Source of the DNA: Teichococcus aerophilus
GTDB taxonomy: Bacteria > Pseudomonadota > Alphaproteobacteria > Acetobacterales > Acetobacteraceae
NCBI RefSeq assembly: GCF_014490485.1
Contig: NZ_JACTVA010000028.1
Span: forward strand, 1-64,000
Direction of reading: 5' to 3'
DNA: 64,000 bases
Positions 45,110 to 56,239 of this stretch are shown one piece after another. Positions within the stretch are counted from its first letter, which is position 1; each line of letters begins with the position of its first letter. The position numbers and the translations under genes were made by a program. The notes beneath the pieces were generated by a model that made no database searches, had not been told where the DNA came from, and saw nothing but the letters and a program-made list of their open reading frames with translations.

Positions 45110-46426
45110 TCAGCCCTTGGGCCGCTGATCCACCACCCGGCGCATCTTGCCCATGGAGCGTTCGACGCCGCCGGGCTGTTCGATGATCACCTTGGTAGTG
45201 ATGCCGATGGTATTCTTGATCTGCTCGACCAACAGCCTGGCCTCGCGCGGCAGGCCTTCGCCGTCCCACAGGCCGGCGTGGCATTCGGTGTGGATGGTCA
45301 TGCAATCCATCCGCCCTTCGGTTGTCAGGCGGATCTGGAAGTGGCCGCTGCACCAATCCTGCGCCAGCAGGGCTTCCTCGATCTGGGAGGGAAAGACGTT
45401 TACGCCGCGCAGGATGATCATGTCGTCGGAGCGGCCGGTCACTTTCTCCATCCGGCGCATGCCGGGGCGGGCGGTGCCGGGCAGCAGGCGCGTCAGGTCC
45501 CGCGTGCGGTAGCGGATGACGGGCTGGCCTTCCTTGGTCAGGGTGGTGAAGACCAGCTCGCCCAGTTCGCCATCCGGCAGCACGGCGCCGGTCTGGGGGT
45601 CGATCACCTCGGGGTAGAAATGGTCTTCCCAGATGTGCAGACCGTCCTTCGTCTCGACGCATTCCTGCGCGACGCCGGGGCCCATGACTTCGGACAGGCC
45701 GTAAATATCGACGGCCTGCATGTCGAAGGCCTGTTCGATCTCATGGCGCATCGCGTTGGTCCACGGCTCGGCGCCGAAGATGCCGATTTTCAGCGAGGAC
45801 TGGCGTGGGTCCAGCCCCTGGCGGCGGAATTCATCCATCAGCGCCAGCATGTAGCTGGGCGTGACCATGATGATCTCCGGCTTGAAGTCGTTGATCAGCT
45901 GCACTTGCCGCTCGGTCATGCCGCCGGACATGGGGATGACGGTGCAGCCCAGCCGTTCCGCCCCGTAATGGGCGCCGAGGCCGCCGGTGAACAGGCCGTA
46001 GCCATAGGCGTTGTGCAGCTTCATGCCGGGCCGGCCGCCGGCGGCGTGGATGCTGCGGGCCATCAGCTCGGCCCAGTTGTCGATGTCGCCCTGGGTGTAG
46101 CCGACGACGATGGGCTTGCCGGTGGTGCCGGAAGAACCGTGGATGCGGGCGATCTTCTCCTGCGGCACCGCCAGCAGGCCGAAGGGGTAGTTGTCCCGCA
46201 GATCGGACTTCACCGTGAAGGGGAACCTGGCGATGTCCTCCAACTCCCGGAAGTCATCCGGGTGGACGCCCGCCGCGTCGAAGCTGCGCTTGTAGTGGGG
46301 GACGTTGTCGTAGGCATGGCGCAGGATCTTCGCCATGCGGTCGCGTTGAAGGGCGCGGATATCCTCGCGCGATGCGTGTTCCACCGCCGAGAAGACGGGG
46401 GGGTGCTGCAGGGAAGCTGCGCTCAT
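45110..46426 (-). CDS. paaK: Phenylacetate-CoA ligase PaaK
   Basis: 438 residues. Activates phenylacetate with ATP and CoA, the entry step of the pathway. The AMP-binding P-loop is RIHGSSGTTGKPIVVGYTQGD. GIFGAEPWTNAMRHEIEQ, DIYGLSEVMGPGVAQEC and the hinge RTRDLT with RRMEKVTGRSDDMIILRGVNVFPSQIE are typical. It follows paaG on the minus strand across a 43-base gap and probably shares its transcript. Confidence 0.97.
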   Translation of the reverse strand: MSAASLQHPPVFSAVEHASREDIRALQRDRMAKILRHAYDNVPHYKRSFDAAGVHPDDFRELEDIARFPFTVKSDLRDNYPFGLLAVPQEKIARIHGSSGTTGKPIVVGYTQGDIDNWAELMARSIHAAGGRPGMKLHNAYGYGLFTGGLGAHYGAERLGCTVIPMSGGMTERQVQLINDFKPEIIMVTPSYMLALMDEFRRQGLDPRQSSLKIGIFGAEPWTNAMRHEIEQAFDMQAVDIYGLSEVMGPGVAQECVETKDGLHIWEDHFYPEVIDPQTGAVLPDGELGELVFTTLTKEGQPVIRYRTRDLTRLLPGTARPGMRRMEKVTGRSDDMIILRGVNVFPSQIEEALLAQDWCSGHFQIRLTTEGRMDCMTIHTECHAGLWDGEGLPREARLLVEQIKNTIGITTKVIIEQPGGVERSMGKMRRVVDQRPKG

Positions 46427-46469
46427 GGTGTTGGTTTCCTCCGTCTTCTTTGTTCAGTCTTGCTTGGTT

Positions 46470-47255
46470 TTACTCGGATTTTTGGCCGAAGCGGGGCGGC
46501 CGTTTTTCCATGAAGGCGCGTACACCCTCGGCATAGTCGGCGGAGCGGCCGGCGCTGCGCTGCAGGTCACGTTCCAGGTCCAGCTGCGCGTCCAGCGTGT
46601 TACCGTGTGAGGCTTCCAGCGCCTGCTTGATGCGGGCGAGGCCTTCGGTGGATTGCGCGGCCAGCCGTGCGGTCAGGTTCTCGGCTTCCAGGGTCAGCCG
46701 GTCGTCGTCCACTGCCTGCCAGATCATGCCCCATTCGGCGGCGGTGGTGGCGGGCAGCGGCTCGGCGGAGAACATCAGCGCCTTGGCGCGCGCTTCGCCG
46801 ATCAGACGCGGCAGCATGAAGGTGCCGCCGGAATCCGGCACCAGCGCGATCTTGGAGAAGGACTGGATGAACCTGGCCGATTTCGCCGCCAGCACGATGT
46901 CGCAGGCCAGGGCCAGGTTGGCGCCCGCGCCGGCCGCCACGCCGTTGACGGCGCAGACCACCGGCTTCGGCAGGGCGCGGATGCGGCGCACCAGCGGGTT
47001 GTAGAAACGCTCCAGCGTGTTGCCGAGATCGGGGGCCTCCCCGGGCTTGCGGTCGCCCAGATCCTGGCCGGCGCAGAAGCCACGGCCTTCACCGGTCAGC
47101 AGGATGGCGCGGCAATCGGCGGCGTCCGTAGCCTCGCCCAGCGCGGCGTAGAGCGCGGCGTGCAGGGCCTCGTTGAAGGAATTCAGCTTCTCCGGCCGGT
47201 TGAGCACCAGCTTGTGCCAGCCATCACGCTTCTCGACCTTCAGGACCTGTTCCAT
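46470..47255 (-). CDS. paaG: 1,2-epoxyphenylacetyl-CoA isomerase PaaG (crotonase family)
   Basis: 261 residues from the ATG at 47255, which has GGAGGAAAC upstream; the longer frame lacks a site. Crotonase fold: GRGFCAGQDLGDRKPGEAPDLGNTLERFYNPLVRRIRALPKP, VAAGAGANLALACDI oxyanion hole and PDSGGTFMLPRLIG active-site loop, the pattern of PaaG. Isomerises the ring epoxide to oxepin-CoA. Divergent from the hydratase-dehydrogenase fusion gene with a perfect TetR-type operator between them. Confidence 0.94.
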   Translation of the reverse strand: MEQVLKVEKRDGWHKLVLNRPEKLNSFNEALHAALYAALGEATDAADCRAILLTGEGRGFCAGQDLGDRKPGEAPDLGNTLERFYNPLVRRIRALPKPVVCAVNGVAAGAGANLALACDIVLAAKSARFIQSFSKIALVPDSGGTFMLPRLIGEARAKALMFSAEPLPATTAAEWGMIWQAVDDDRLTLEAENLTARLAAQSTEGLARIKQALEASHGNTLDAQLDLERDLQRSAGRSADYAEGVRAFMEKRPPRFGQKSE

Positions 47256-47336
47256 CCCGTTTCCTCCCATGTCTCGCGGCCGACCATGGATGGCTTTTCC
47301 GCAAGGCCGCAAGCGGGCGGCGCATTATTCCTTGCA

Positions 47337-47356
47337 TTGACCGTCCGGACGGTCAA
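47337..47356. promoter_or_regulatory. TetR-type operator site B (paaG / paaH-paaZ)
   Basis: TTGACCGTCCGGACGGTCAA, a perfect 20-bp palindrome, in the divergent gap. TTGCAT (47332-47337) and AATAAT (47357-47362) frame it as -35/-10 on the plus strand, so binding would block the promoter. Confidence 0.82.
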
Positions 47357-47463
47357 ATAATTTCGTGCGGCTGGATGCAAAGCCTGTGTGCAGGTGCAGC
47401 ATCTTGCCAAGCAGGGGACAAGCACCGAACCTGTGTCCAAACCTACGGAGAGGAAGCAGACAC

Positions 47464-49560
47464 ATGGACAACACCGGCAACCCGGCCGTCTCGATCACGC
47501 GCCAAGGCGGCGTGGCGGTGGTGCAGGTCAGCTACGCCCCTGTGAATGCATTGTCCCGCCCCGTGCGGCAGGGGCTGCTGGAAGCGGCGCGGCGGCTGGC
47601 GGCGGATGCGTCGGTGCAAGCCGTCGTGCTGCATGGCGGGGCCGGGCGCTTCATCGCCGGCGCCGACATCAAGGAAATGGACCTGCCGCCGGATGAGCCG
47701 GTGTTGCCGGACGTGGTGGCGGCGCTGGAGGCCATCCCGCAGCCGGTGGTGGCCGCTATCGATGGCGTGGCCCTGGGCGGCGGGCTGGAAATCGCCCTGG
47801 CCTGCGACCTGCGGCTGGCGGCGCCGAAGGCGAGTGTCGGCCTGGTAGAAACGCGGCTGGGCATCATCCCCGGCTCCGGCGGCACGCAGCGTCTGCTGCG
47901 GTTGGTCGGTACCGCCAAAGCGATCGAGCTGATCGGCCAGGCCAAGGTGCTGAAGGCGCCGGACGCGGTGGCGCTTGGCATCCTTGACGAGGTGGTGGAA
48001 GGCGATCTGCTGGCGGAGGCGATCCGCAGGGCACCGCTGGCCGCCAAGCGCCGCGTCTCCGTCCTGCCCATGCCGCCGCGCGACGAGGCGGCGGAGGAAG
48101 CGGCGGCCCAGGCGGCGGTGAAGCAGGCGAAGGGCGTGCCCGCTGTCGCCGCCGTGGCCATGCTGTTGCGGGAGACGGCCGGGCTGGCCTTCCCCGAAGG
48201 CGTGCGGCGGGAGCGGGAGATGTTCCTGCCGCTGCGGGCCAGCCCGGAAGCCGCCGCGCTGCGTCACCTGTTCCTGGCGGAGCGGGAGGCATCCCGCGTG
48301 CCTGGCCTGGAAGGCGTCGCGCCCCGCAAGGTGGAGCGCGTGGCGGTGATCGGCGGCGGCACCATGGGCAGCGGCATCGCCGTGGCCGTGGCCGATGCCG
48401 GGCTGCTGGTGCATGTCGTGGAGCGCGACGCGGACGCCGCCGAAGCCTGCGCCGCGCGGCTGCGCGATACCTACGGCAAGCAGGCCAAAAGCGGCCGGTT
48501 GACCGAGGCCGTGGCCGCCGAGCGCCTGGGGCGCATCACCCCCGTGCACGACTGGAACGTGCTGGCGGAGGCCGACCTGATCATCGAGGCCGCGTTCGAG
48601 GAAATGGGCGTCAAGGCCGATATCTTCGGCCGCATTGATGCCGCCGCGAAGCCGGGCGCCGTGCTGGCGACCAACACCTCCTACCTGGACCCCGATGCCA
48701 TCGCCGGCTTCACCAGCCGGCCGCAGGACGTGCTGGGGCTGCACTTCTTCGCCCCTGCCAACATCATGAAGCTGCTGGAAGTGGTGCGCTGCGCCAAGAC
48801 GGCGCCGGACGTGCTGGCCACCGGCATCGCCTTCGGCAAGAAGCTCGGCAAGCTGCCGATCGTTTCCGGCGTGTGCGAGGGCTTCATCGGCAACCGCATC
48901 TACGCGGCCTACCGCCGCCACGCCGAGTATCTGGTGGCCGATGGCGCCAGCCCGCGCGAGGTGGATGCGGCGATGGAGGCCTACGGCTTCGCCATGGGCA
49001 TCTTCGCCGTCGGCGACATGTCGGGGTTGGATATCGCCTGGGCCATGCGCAAGCGCCGCGCCGCCACCCGCCCGCCCGGCGAACGCTACGTCACCATTCC
49101 TGACAAGCTGTGCGAGGCCGGGCGGCTGGGCCGCAAGACTGGTGCCGGCTGGTACGACTATGCCGGCGGCAAGGCGCAGCCCGACCCGGCTGTCGACGCC
49201 ATCATCGCCGCCGAACGCGCGGCCGCCGGCATCACCCCGCGCAGCTTCACGGCGGAAGAGATCCAGAATCGGCTTCTGGCCGTGATGGCGAATGAAGGCG
49301 CCAAGATCGTGGCCGAGGGCATCAGCCTGCGGCCATCCGACATCGACCTGGTCTTCACCAATGGCTACGGCTTCCCGCGCCTGAAGGGCGGGCCGCTCTT
49401 CGCCGCCGACCAGCGCGGCCTGGGGCCGGTGCTGGCCGAGGTGGAGGCCGCCGCCCAGGCCGGTGGCAGCGGTGCGGAGCCCGCGCCCCTGCTGCGGGAA
49501 CTGGCCGAGAACAACAGCACCTTCAAGGAATGGCAGCGCGGGCGCGCGACGCCCGGCTGA
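47464..49560 (+). CDS. paaH: Bifunctional enoyl-CoA hydratase / 3-hydroxyacyl-CoA dehydrogenase (PaaF/PaaH role)
   Basis: 698 residues. The N-terminal crotonase domain (about 10-190) has GGAGRFIAGADIKEMD and GVALGGGLEIALACDLR, with GIIPGSGGTQRLLRLVG carrying the catalytic Glu-site region. The 3-hydroxyacyl-CoA dehydrogenase (from about 290) has VAVIGGGTMGSGIAVAVADAG, TNTSYLDPDAIAG, GLHFFAPANIMKLLEVV and GFIGNRIYAAYR. This is the FadB/FadJ-like fusion and can do both the PaaF hydration and PaaH oxidation steps. Immediately upstream of paaZ (25-base gap). The symbol reflects pathway role. Confidence 0.9.
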   Translation: MDNTGNPAVSITRQGGVAVVQVSYAPVNALSRPVRQGLLEAARRLAADASVQAVVLHGGAGRFIAGADIKEMDLPPDEPVLPDVVAALEAIPQPVVAAIDGVALGGGLEIALACDLRLAAPKASVGLVETRLGIIPGSGGTQRLLRLVGTAKAIELIGQAKVLKAPDAVALGILDEVVEGDLLAEAIRRAPLAAKRRVSVLPMPPRDEAAEEAAAQAAVKQAKGVPAVAAVAMLLRETAGLAFPEGVRREREMFLPLRASPEAAALRHLFLAEREASRVPGLEGVAPRKVERVAVIGGGTMGSGIAVAVADAGLLVHVVERDADAAEACAARLRDTYGKQAKSGRLTEAVAAERLGRITPVHDWNVLAEADLIIEAAFEEMGVKADIFGRIDAAAKPGAVLATNTSYLDPDAIAGFTSRPQDVLGLHFFAPANIMKLLEVVRCAKTAPDVLATGIAFGKKLGKLPIVSGVCEGFIGNRIYAAYRRHAEYLVADGASPREVDAAMEAYGFAMGIFAVGDMSGLDIAWAMRKRRAATRPPGERYVTIPDKLCEAGRLGRKTGAGWYDYAGGKAQPDPAVDAIIAAERAAAGITPRSFTAEEIQNRLLAVMANEGAKIVAEGISLRPSDIDLVFTNGYGFPRLKGGPLFAADQRGLGPVLAEVEAAAQAGGSGAEPAPLLRELAENNSTFKEWQRGRATPG

Positions 49561-49585
49561 CCCAAAGACACAGGATGGGAACACC

Positions 49586-51622
<2,037 letters not shown>

Positions 51623-51647
51623 GGCGGCGGGAGGCGCTGCTTGGGGG

Positions 51648-51892
51648 GAAGGGAGGGCCGGAGAAAGAATTCCCCGGGCCCTTCTTTTTCTGCGGGTCTG
51701 GCGGGGCGCTTCAGGACTGAGCGGGCGCTGCTTGACGATTTTCATGATGGGCCACGCGGGCTGAACTCTCAGTCGCCGGAGATTAAAAGCTCCCTTCGCA
51801 CCAGTTGGCCTTGAGTCCAACGTCTCAACGGCCCCACCAGCGAAAGCTCGAAGAAGAAAGAAGGGGCCTGGGGAATTCCTTCCCCAGCCTTC
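51648..51892. repeat. Inverted-repeat terminator cassette, copy 3
   Basis: Arms conserved (AGAATTCCCCGGGCCCTTCT left; AAAGAAGGGGCCTGGGGAAT right). The interior keeps GCTTGACGATTTTCATGATG and the GGGCCACGCGGGCTGAAC word, but the central hairpin is degraded (GGAGATTAAAAGCTCC). Lies between converging paaZ and the Lrp-type gene. Confidence 0.85.
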
Positions 51893-51919
51893 TTTCCCAA
51901 CCTGACACCATTCAGCCGT

Positions 51920-52390
51920 CTAAAGCGGCAAGGCCGACGTGTTCTTGATCTCCCGCAGCGCGAAGTGCGAGGAGATGTGCTGCACCGCCGGGTTCACGAA
52001 CACGACTTCCTGCAGGAAGCGTTCGTAATGCGCGGCATCCTTGACCACGGCGCGGATGATGTAGTCGGCGCTGCCGGTCATGGAGAAGCATTGCAGCACT
52101 TCGGGCCGTTCCAGGATGGCCTTCTCGAAATCCTGCAAGGCGTCCCGGTTGTGCTTGGCCAGGGTGACGTTGGCGTAGACGGTCTGGCCGTACCCCAGCT
52201 TTGCCGCATCCAGCCGCGCGACGTATTCCAGGATCACCCCGGCATCCTGCAGCGCCTTCAGCCGCCGCCAGGTGGGGGAGGTAGAGAGGCCGATGGCGTC
52301 CGCCAGCTCCTGCACGCTCTGCCGCGCGTTCTTCTGTAGCGAGGCCAGGATGGCGCGCTCGAACTGATCCAGTTCCGGCCTGTCAGGCAT
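51920..52390 (-). CDS. Lrp/AsnC-family regulator (BkdR-like)
   Basis: 156 residues from the ATG at 52390 (AAGGA 7 bases upstream); longer in-frame starts run into the upstream palindrome. Lrp HTH: LDQFERAILASLQKNARQSVQELADAIGLSTSPTWRRLKALQDAGVI. The RAM ligand domain has VLQCFSMTGSADYIIRAVVKDAAHYERFL. Divergent from the branched-chain 2-oxoacid dehydrogenase genes, the place of BkdR, which activates bkd operons in response to branched-chain amino acids. Confidence 0.9.
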   Translation of the reverse strand: MPDRPELDQFERAILASLQKNARQSVQELADAIGLSTSPTWRRLKALQDAGVILEYVARLDAAKLGYGQTVYANVTLAKHNRDALQDFEKAILERPEVLQCFSMTGSADYIIRAVVKDAAHYERFLQEVVFVNPAVQHISSHFALREIKNTSALPL

Positions 52391-52413
52391 GGCAACTTCC
52401 TTGAGATTCAGAT

Positions 52414-52431
52414 CGGGCATGAACATGCCCG
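52414..52431. promoter_or_regulatory. 18-bp palindrome in the lrp/bkd gap
   Basis: CGGGCATGAACATGCCCG (8-bp arms, AA centre) lies 23 bases before the Lrp-type start and between the divergent genes. Candidate regulator-binding site or leader hairpin. Confidence 0.5.
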
Positions 52432-52581
52432 AATGATCAGGTGTTGGTTCAGGATCATGCCCAGGAAGAGGCATTGCGGGCAAGAATGAGAAGGGTTTTG
52501 CCGCTACGCCGGGCCTAGGCTGATCTCAACGCATCGCCGGCCGGGGAAACCTGAAGCCAGGCTTTCAACAGGGAACGGACC

Positions 52582-54678
52582 ATGGGATCGCTTGCCCGCC
52601 CCACGCCATCAATGCCGGACCGCAGCCAGGCGGTGCCCCCCGCGCTGGACTGGCGGCGGGTCGTCCATCTCCTGCACGTCTCCCGCGCGCTGGATGCGTT
52701 GGAAGAGAAGACGCTGGTGCCGGAGAAGAAGGTTCTCTACCAGTTCTCCGCCCGCGGGCACGACCTGGCGCAGATCATCCTCGGGCTTGGCCTGACGGAA
52801 CCGCACGATGCCGCCTGCGGGTATTACCGGTCCCGGCCAATGCTGCTGTCCCTCGGGGTAGAGATCGAGGATGCGCTCGGTTCCTCCATGGCCCGTGCCG
52901 GCGGTTATTCGGATGGGCGGGATATCGGTGTCGTCTTCAACTACCCGAATCCCGGCGGCGCATCGGCCCTGCCGATGTGCGGCGGAGTAGGGGCGCAGTA
53001 CACCCCCACCGTGGGCTGGGCGCAGGCCATCGAGTACCACCGCACCGTGCTGAAGGATGAGCGCTACGCCCGCTCCATCGGCGTGGTGCTGGGCGGCGAG
53101 GCCTCGGTCGCCACCAACGGCTTCTGGTCCGCGCTGACCATCGCGACGACGCAGAAGCTGCCTGTGTTGTTCTATATTGAGGATAACGGCTACGGCATCT
53201 CCGTCCCCTCCGGCTTCCAGACGCCGGGGGCGGATATCGCCGCCAACCTGGCCAGCTTCCGCGGGCTGCACGTGCTGTCGGGCGATGGAACCCATCCGGT
53301 TACCGCCGCCACGCTGATCCAGCAGGCGCAGGCGCATGTGCGGGACCGGAACGGCCCGTGTCTGTTGCGGCTGACTGTGCCTCGCTTGCAAGGCCACAGC
53401 TTCCAGGACACCCAGACCTACAAATCCGCCGCGACGGTGGAGGCCGAATGGGCGCGGGACCCGCTGCCCAAGCTGCACGCTTTCCTGGTGCCGGCGCTGA
53501 TGCCGCAATCCGAATGGGACGCCCTGGCGGCAGCGGCCAAAGCCGCGGTGGAAGCTGCCCGTGAGGCCGCCGAACAGCGCCCCGTCGCGGAGCCGGAGAC
53601 CGTGCTGCGCTACGTGTTCTCGGAGGATGCCACGCAGGTCATGGGCGGCCTGCGTGGCGCCGGCCAGGCCCCACTGGCCACCGGCGCGGCACCCCGCCCC
53701 GAAGGCGCGCGCATCAACATGGTGACCGCCATCCGCCGCACGCTGGAGCATGAGCTGGCGGTCAACCCGCGCGTGCTGCTGTTCGGCGAGGATATCGGCC
53801 CCAAGGGCGGCGTGCATGCGGTGACGCTCGGCCTGCAGGACAAATTCGGCGACAAGCGGGTGTTCGATACCAGCCTGTCCGAGGAAGGCATCGTCGGCCG
53901 CGCCGTCGGCATGGCCATGGCCGGGTTGATGCCGGTACCGGAAATCCAGTTCCGCAAATACGCCGACCCGGCGGCCGAGCAGATCAACGATTGCGGCACG
54001 CTGCGCTGGCGCACCCATAACCACTTCGCCGCGCCGATGGTGCTGCGCATGCCGGTTGGCTTCTTCAAATGCGGCGACCCATGGCACAGCCAGACCAACG
54101 AGGTGCAGTTCGTCCATTCGCCCGGCTGGAAGGTTGTCGTACCTTCCAACGCCGAGGACGCGGTCGGCCTTTTGCGCTCCGCCCTGCGTGGCGACGATCC
54201 GGTGATGTTCCTGGAACACCGCGCCATGCTGGATGCCGCCTGGGCGCGGCGTCCCTACCCAGGCGACGACTACGCCATCCCGTTCGGCCGCGCCAAGGTG
54301 ACGATGGCGGGCGAGCAACTCACCATCGTCACCTGGGGCGCCATGGTGGAGCGGTGCGAGGAAGCCGCCAGGGCCAGCGGCCACTCCGTCGAGGTCATCG
54401 ACCTGCGGACCCTGATGCCGTGGGATAGCGCCGCGGTGCTGGCTTCCGTCAGCCGCACGCATCGCTGCCTGATCGTGCACGAGGATCTGCGGACTGGCGG
54501 CTTCGGGGCCGAGATCGCCGCCGTGGTGGCGGACCAGGCCTTCATGGAACTGGACGCACCCGTCGCGCGGCTGACCATGCCGGACGTACCCAGCCCGCAT
54601 AACCCGGTGCTGCTGAACCATGTCGTCCCCTCGGTGGAGCGCATCCGCGCCCGCATCGCCGAGCTGGTGGAGTTCTGA
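52582..54678 (+). CDS. Branched-chain 2-oxoacid dehydrogenase E1, alpha and beta subunits fused
   Basis: 698 residues. Thiamine-diphosphate decarboxylase that starts oxidation of branched-chain (or related aromatic) 2-oxoacids. The alpha half (1-350) has the TPP pocket sequence GDG/ENNGYGI-type (FYIEDNGYGISVPS). The beta half (from about 375) has MVTAIRRTLEHELAVNPRVLLFGEDIG, GGVHAVTLGLQDKFG, FDTSLSEEGIVGRAVGMAMAG and PEIQFRKYADPAAEQI. The two halves, usually separate proteins, are joined by an Ala-rich linker around 320-375. E2 follows 2 bases later; no E3 in the window. Confidence 0.9.
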   Translation: MGSLARPTPSMPDRSQAVPPALDWRRVVHLLHVSRALDALEEKTLVPEKKVLYQFSARGHDLAQIILGLGLTEPHDAACGYYRSRPMLLSLGVEIEDALGSSMARAGGYSDGRDIGVVFNYPNPGGASALPMCGGVGAQYTPTVGWAQAIEYHRTVLKDERYARSIGVVLGGEASVATNGFWSALTIATTQKLPVLFYIEDNGYGISVPSGFQTPGADIAANLASFRGLHVLSGDGTHPVTAATLIQQAQAHVRDRNGPCLLRLTVPRLQGHSFQDTQTYKSAATVEAEWARDPLPKLHAFLVPALMPQSEWDALAAAAKAAVEAAREAAEQRPVAEPETVLRYVFSEDATQVMGGLRGAGQAPLATGAAPRPEGARINMVTAIRRTLEHELAVNPRVLLFGEDIGPKGGVHAVTLGLQDKFGDKRVFDTSLSEEGIVGRAVGMAMAGLMPVPEIQFRKYADPAAEQINDCGTLRWRTHNHFAAPMVLRMPVGFFKCGDPWHSQTNEVQFVHSPGWKVVVPSNAEDAVGLLRSALRGDDPVMFLEHRAMLDAAWARRPYPGDDYAIPFGRAKVTMAGEQLTIVTWGAMVERCEEAARASGHSVEVIDLRTLMPWDSAAVLASVSRTHRCLIVHEDLRTGGFGAEIAAVVADQAFMELDAPVARLTMPDVPSPHNPVLLNHVVPSVERIRARIAELVEF

Positions 54679-54680
54679 GC

Positions 54681-55877
54681 ATGGCCGACACCAACACGCT
54701 GCCCACGGTCGAGATCCTTTCCCCCGTCGCGCAGGAGGGCACGATCACCGCCATCCGCACCTGGTTCAAGCAGGTCGGTGACCAGGTGGAGGAAGGCGAG
54801 CCGCTGGTGGAGCTGGAGACCGACAAGGTGGCCATGGAGGTCTCCGCGCCGTCCTCCGGCCGCCTGGCGGCCATCCTGATCGCCACGGGCGACGTGCAGC
54901 CGGGCGCCCTGCTGGGCCACATTGCCCCAGGCGCTGCCGTGTCCGCCGCCCCTGCCATGGAGGCCATCAAGCCCCCCAGCGTCAGGCTGGAGCCGGAGCT
55001 GCGCCTCTCGCCCGCCGTGCGCAAGCTGGTCAGCGAGAGCGGCATCGATCCCACCGGCGTGGAAGGCAGCGGCAAGGGCGGCCGGCTGACGCGTGAGGAC
55101 GTGGTGCGCGCGCTGGAGCAACGCGATGCAGCGCCGCCGCCCAAGGCCGTGCCCAGCTTCGCGCCAACGGCCAGCGCACGCTCCACCAGGGTTCCACATA
55201 CCGCCATGCGCCGGCGGATCGCCGAACACATGGCGCATTCGGTGGCGACGGCCCCGCACGTCACCGCGGTGTTCGAGGCCGATGTCAGCGCCATCCTGGC
55301 GCATCGGGCCAAACACAAGCCCGGCTTCGCGGCGCAGGGCATAAACCTGACGCTGACCGCCTACTTCATCCAGGCCTGTGTCGAGGCAATGAAGGTCTCC
55401 CCCAGCGTCAACAGCCGCTGGCATGACGATGCGCTGGAAGTCTTCTCCAGCATGAATATCGGCGTCGGCACCGCGCTGGGCGACCAGGGGCTGATCGTGC
55501 CGGTGATCCATGAGGCACAATCGCTCTCCCTGCTCGGCATCGCGCAACGGCTGCAGGACGTGACCGCCCGCGCCCGCGCCGGCACGCTGGCGCCGGACGA
55601 CGTGCGCGGCGGCACCTTCACCCTGTCCAACCACGGGGTCTCCGGCTCCCTCATCGCCACGCCGATCATCATCAACCAGCCGCAATCCGCCATCCTGGGC
55701 ATCGGCAAGCTGGAGAAGCGCGTGGTGGTGCGGGAGATCGGCGGCGCCGACGCCATTCTGATCAGGCCGATGAGCTACGTCTCCCTCACCATCGACCACC
55801 GCGTCATCGATGGTGCCCAGACCAATGCGTGGCTGACCCGCTTCGTGGAGGTGCTGGAGAACTGGCCGCTGGGGTGA
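54681..55877 (+). CDS. Dihydrolipoamide acyltransferase (E2) of a branched-chain 2-oxoacid dehydrogenase
   Basis: 398 residues. The lipoyl domain (about 5-80) has the modified Lys in LETDKVAMEV. The peripheral-subunit-binding domain lies at about 105-145 (LSPAVRKLVSESGIDPTGVEGSGKGGRLTREDVVRAL). The catalytic domain has TFTLSNHGVSGS and SLTIDHRVIDGAQ with the HxxxDG active site. One lipoyl domain only. Partner of the upstream fused E1; E3 must come from elsewhere. Confidence 0.92.
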   Translation: MADTNTLPTVEILSPVAQEGTITAIRTWFKQVGDQVEEGEPLVELETDKVAMEVSAPSSGRLAAILIATGDVQPGALLGHIAPGAAVSAAPAMEAIKPPSVRLEPELRLSPAVRKLVSESGIDPTGVEGSGKGGRLTREDVVRALEQRDAAPPPKAVPSFAPTASARSTRVPHTAMRRRIAEHMAHSVATAPHVTAVFEADVSAILAHRAKHKPGFAAQGINLTLTAYFIQACVEAMKVSPSVNSRWHDDALEVFSSMNIGVGTALGDQGLIVPVIHEAQSLSLLGIAQRLQDVTARARAGTLAPDDVRGGTFTLSNHGVSGSLIATPIIINQPQSAILGIGKLEKRVVVREIGGADAILIRPMSYVSLTIDHRVIDGAQTNAWLTRFVEVLENWPLG

Positions 55878-55898
55878 GGCGGTGCTTGCTTGGAGGTA

Positions 55899-56215
55899 GA
55901 AGGCTGGGGAAGGAATTCCCCAGACCCCTTCTTTTTTCTGCGAGTCAGGGTTGGCGCCTGGCGGCACAAGGGCGCGCCTTTTGTGATGATCTATAGGGGC
56001 GCGTGGAACGAGCGCTGAGCGTCTCTGTCATGGATTGAAGCAGCCGAAGACGCGCACCACACGTCAGACATAAGTCTGACGACAGGCAGTTTTCTTCATT
56101 CGGGCGGACCGCAGCTATCTGGCTTAGCCTTGCTGTACACCAGTCCAACCTGCCCAAAGCCGCCGCTAAACTGATAGAAAGAAGATGGGGTCTGGGGAAT
56201 TCCTTCCCCAGCCTT
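55899..56215. repeat. Inverted-repeat terminator cassette, copy 4 (diverged interior)
   Basis: Arms are clear (AAGGCTGGGGAAGGAATTCC left, then CCCCTTCTTTTTTCTGCGAG; AGATGGGGTCTGGGGAATTC right), but the interior is longer and unrelated apart from TGATGATCTAT. It carries another hairpin, CGTCAGAC-ATAA-GTCTGACG at 56062-56081. Lies between converging E2 and livF and fills that gap of more than 300 bases. Confidence 0.82.
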
Positions 56216-56239
56216 TGTGCTTCGCAGCTGGCCGGACGA

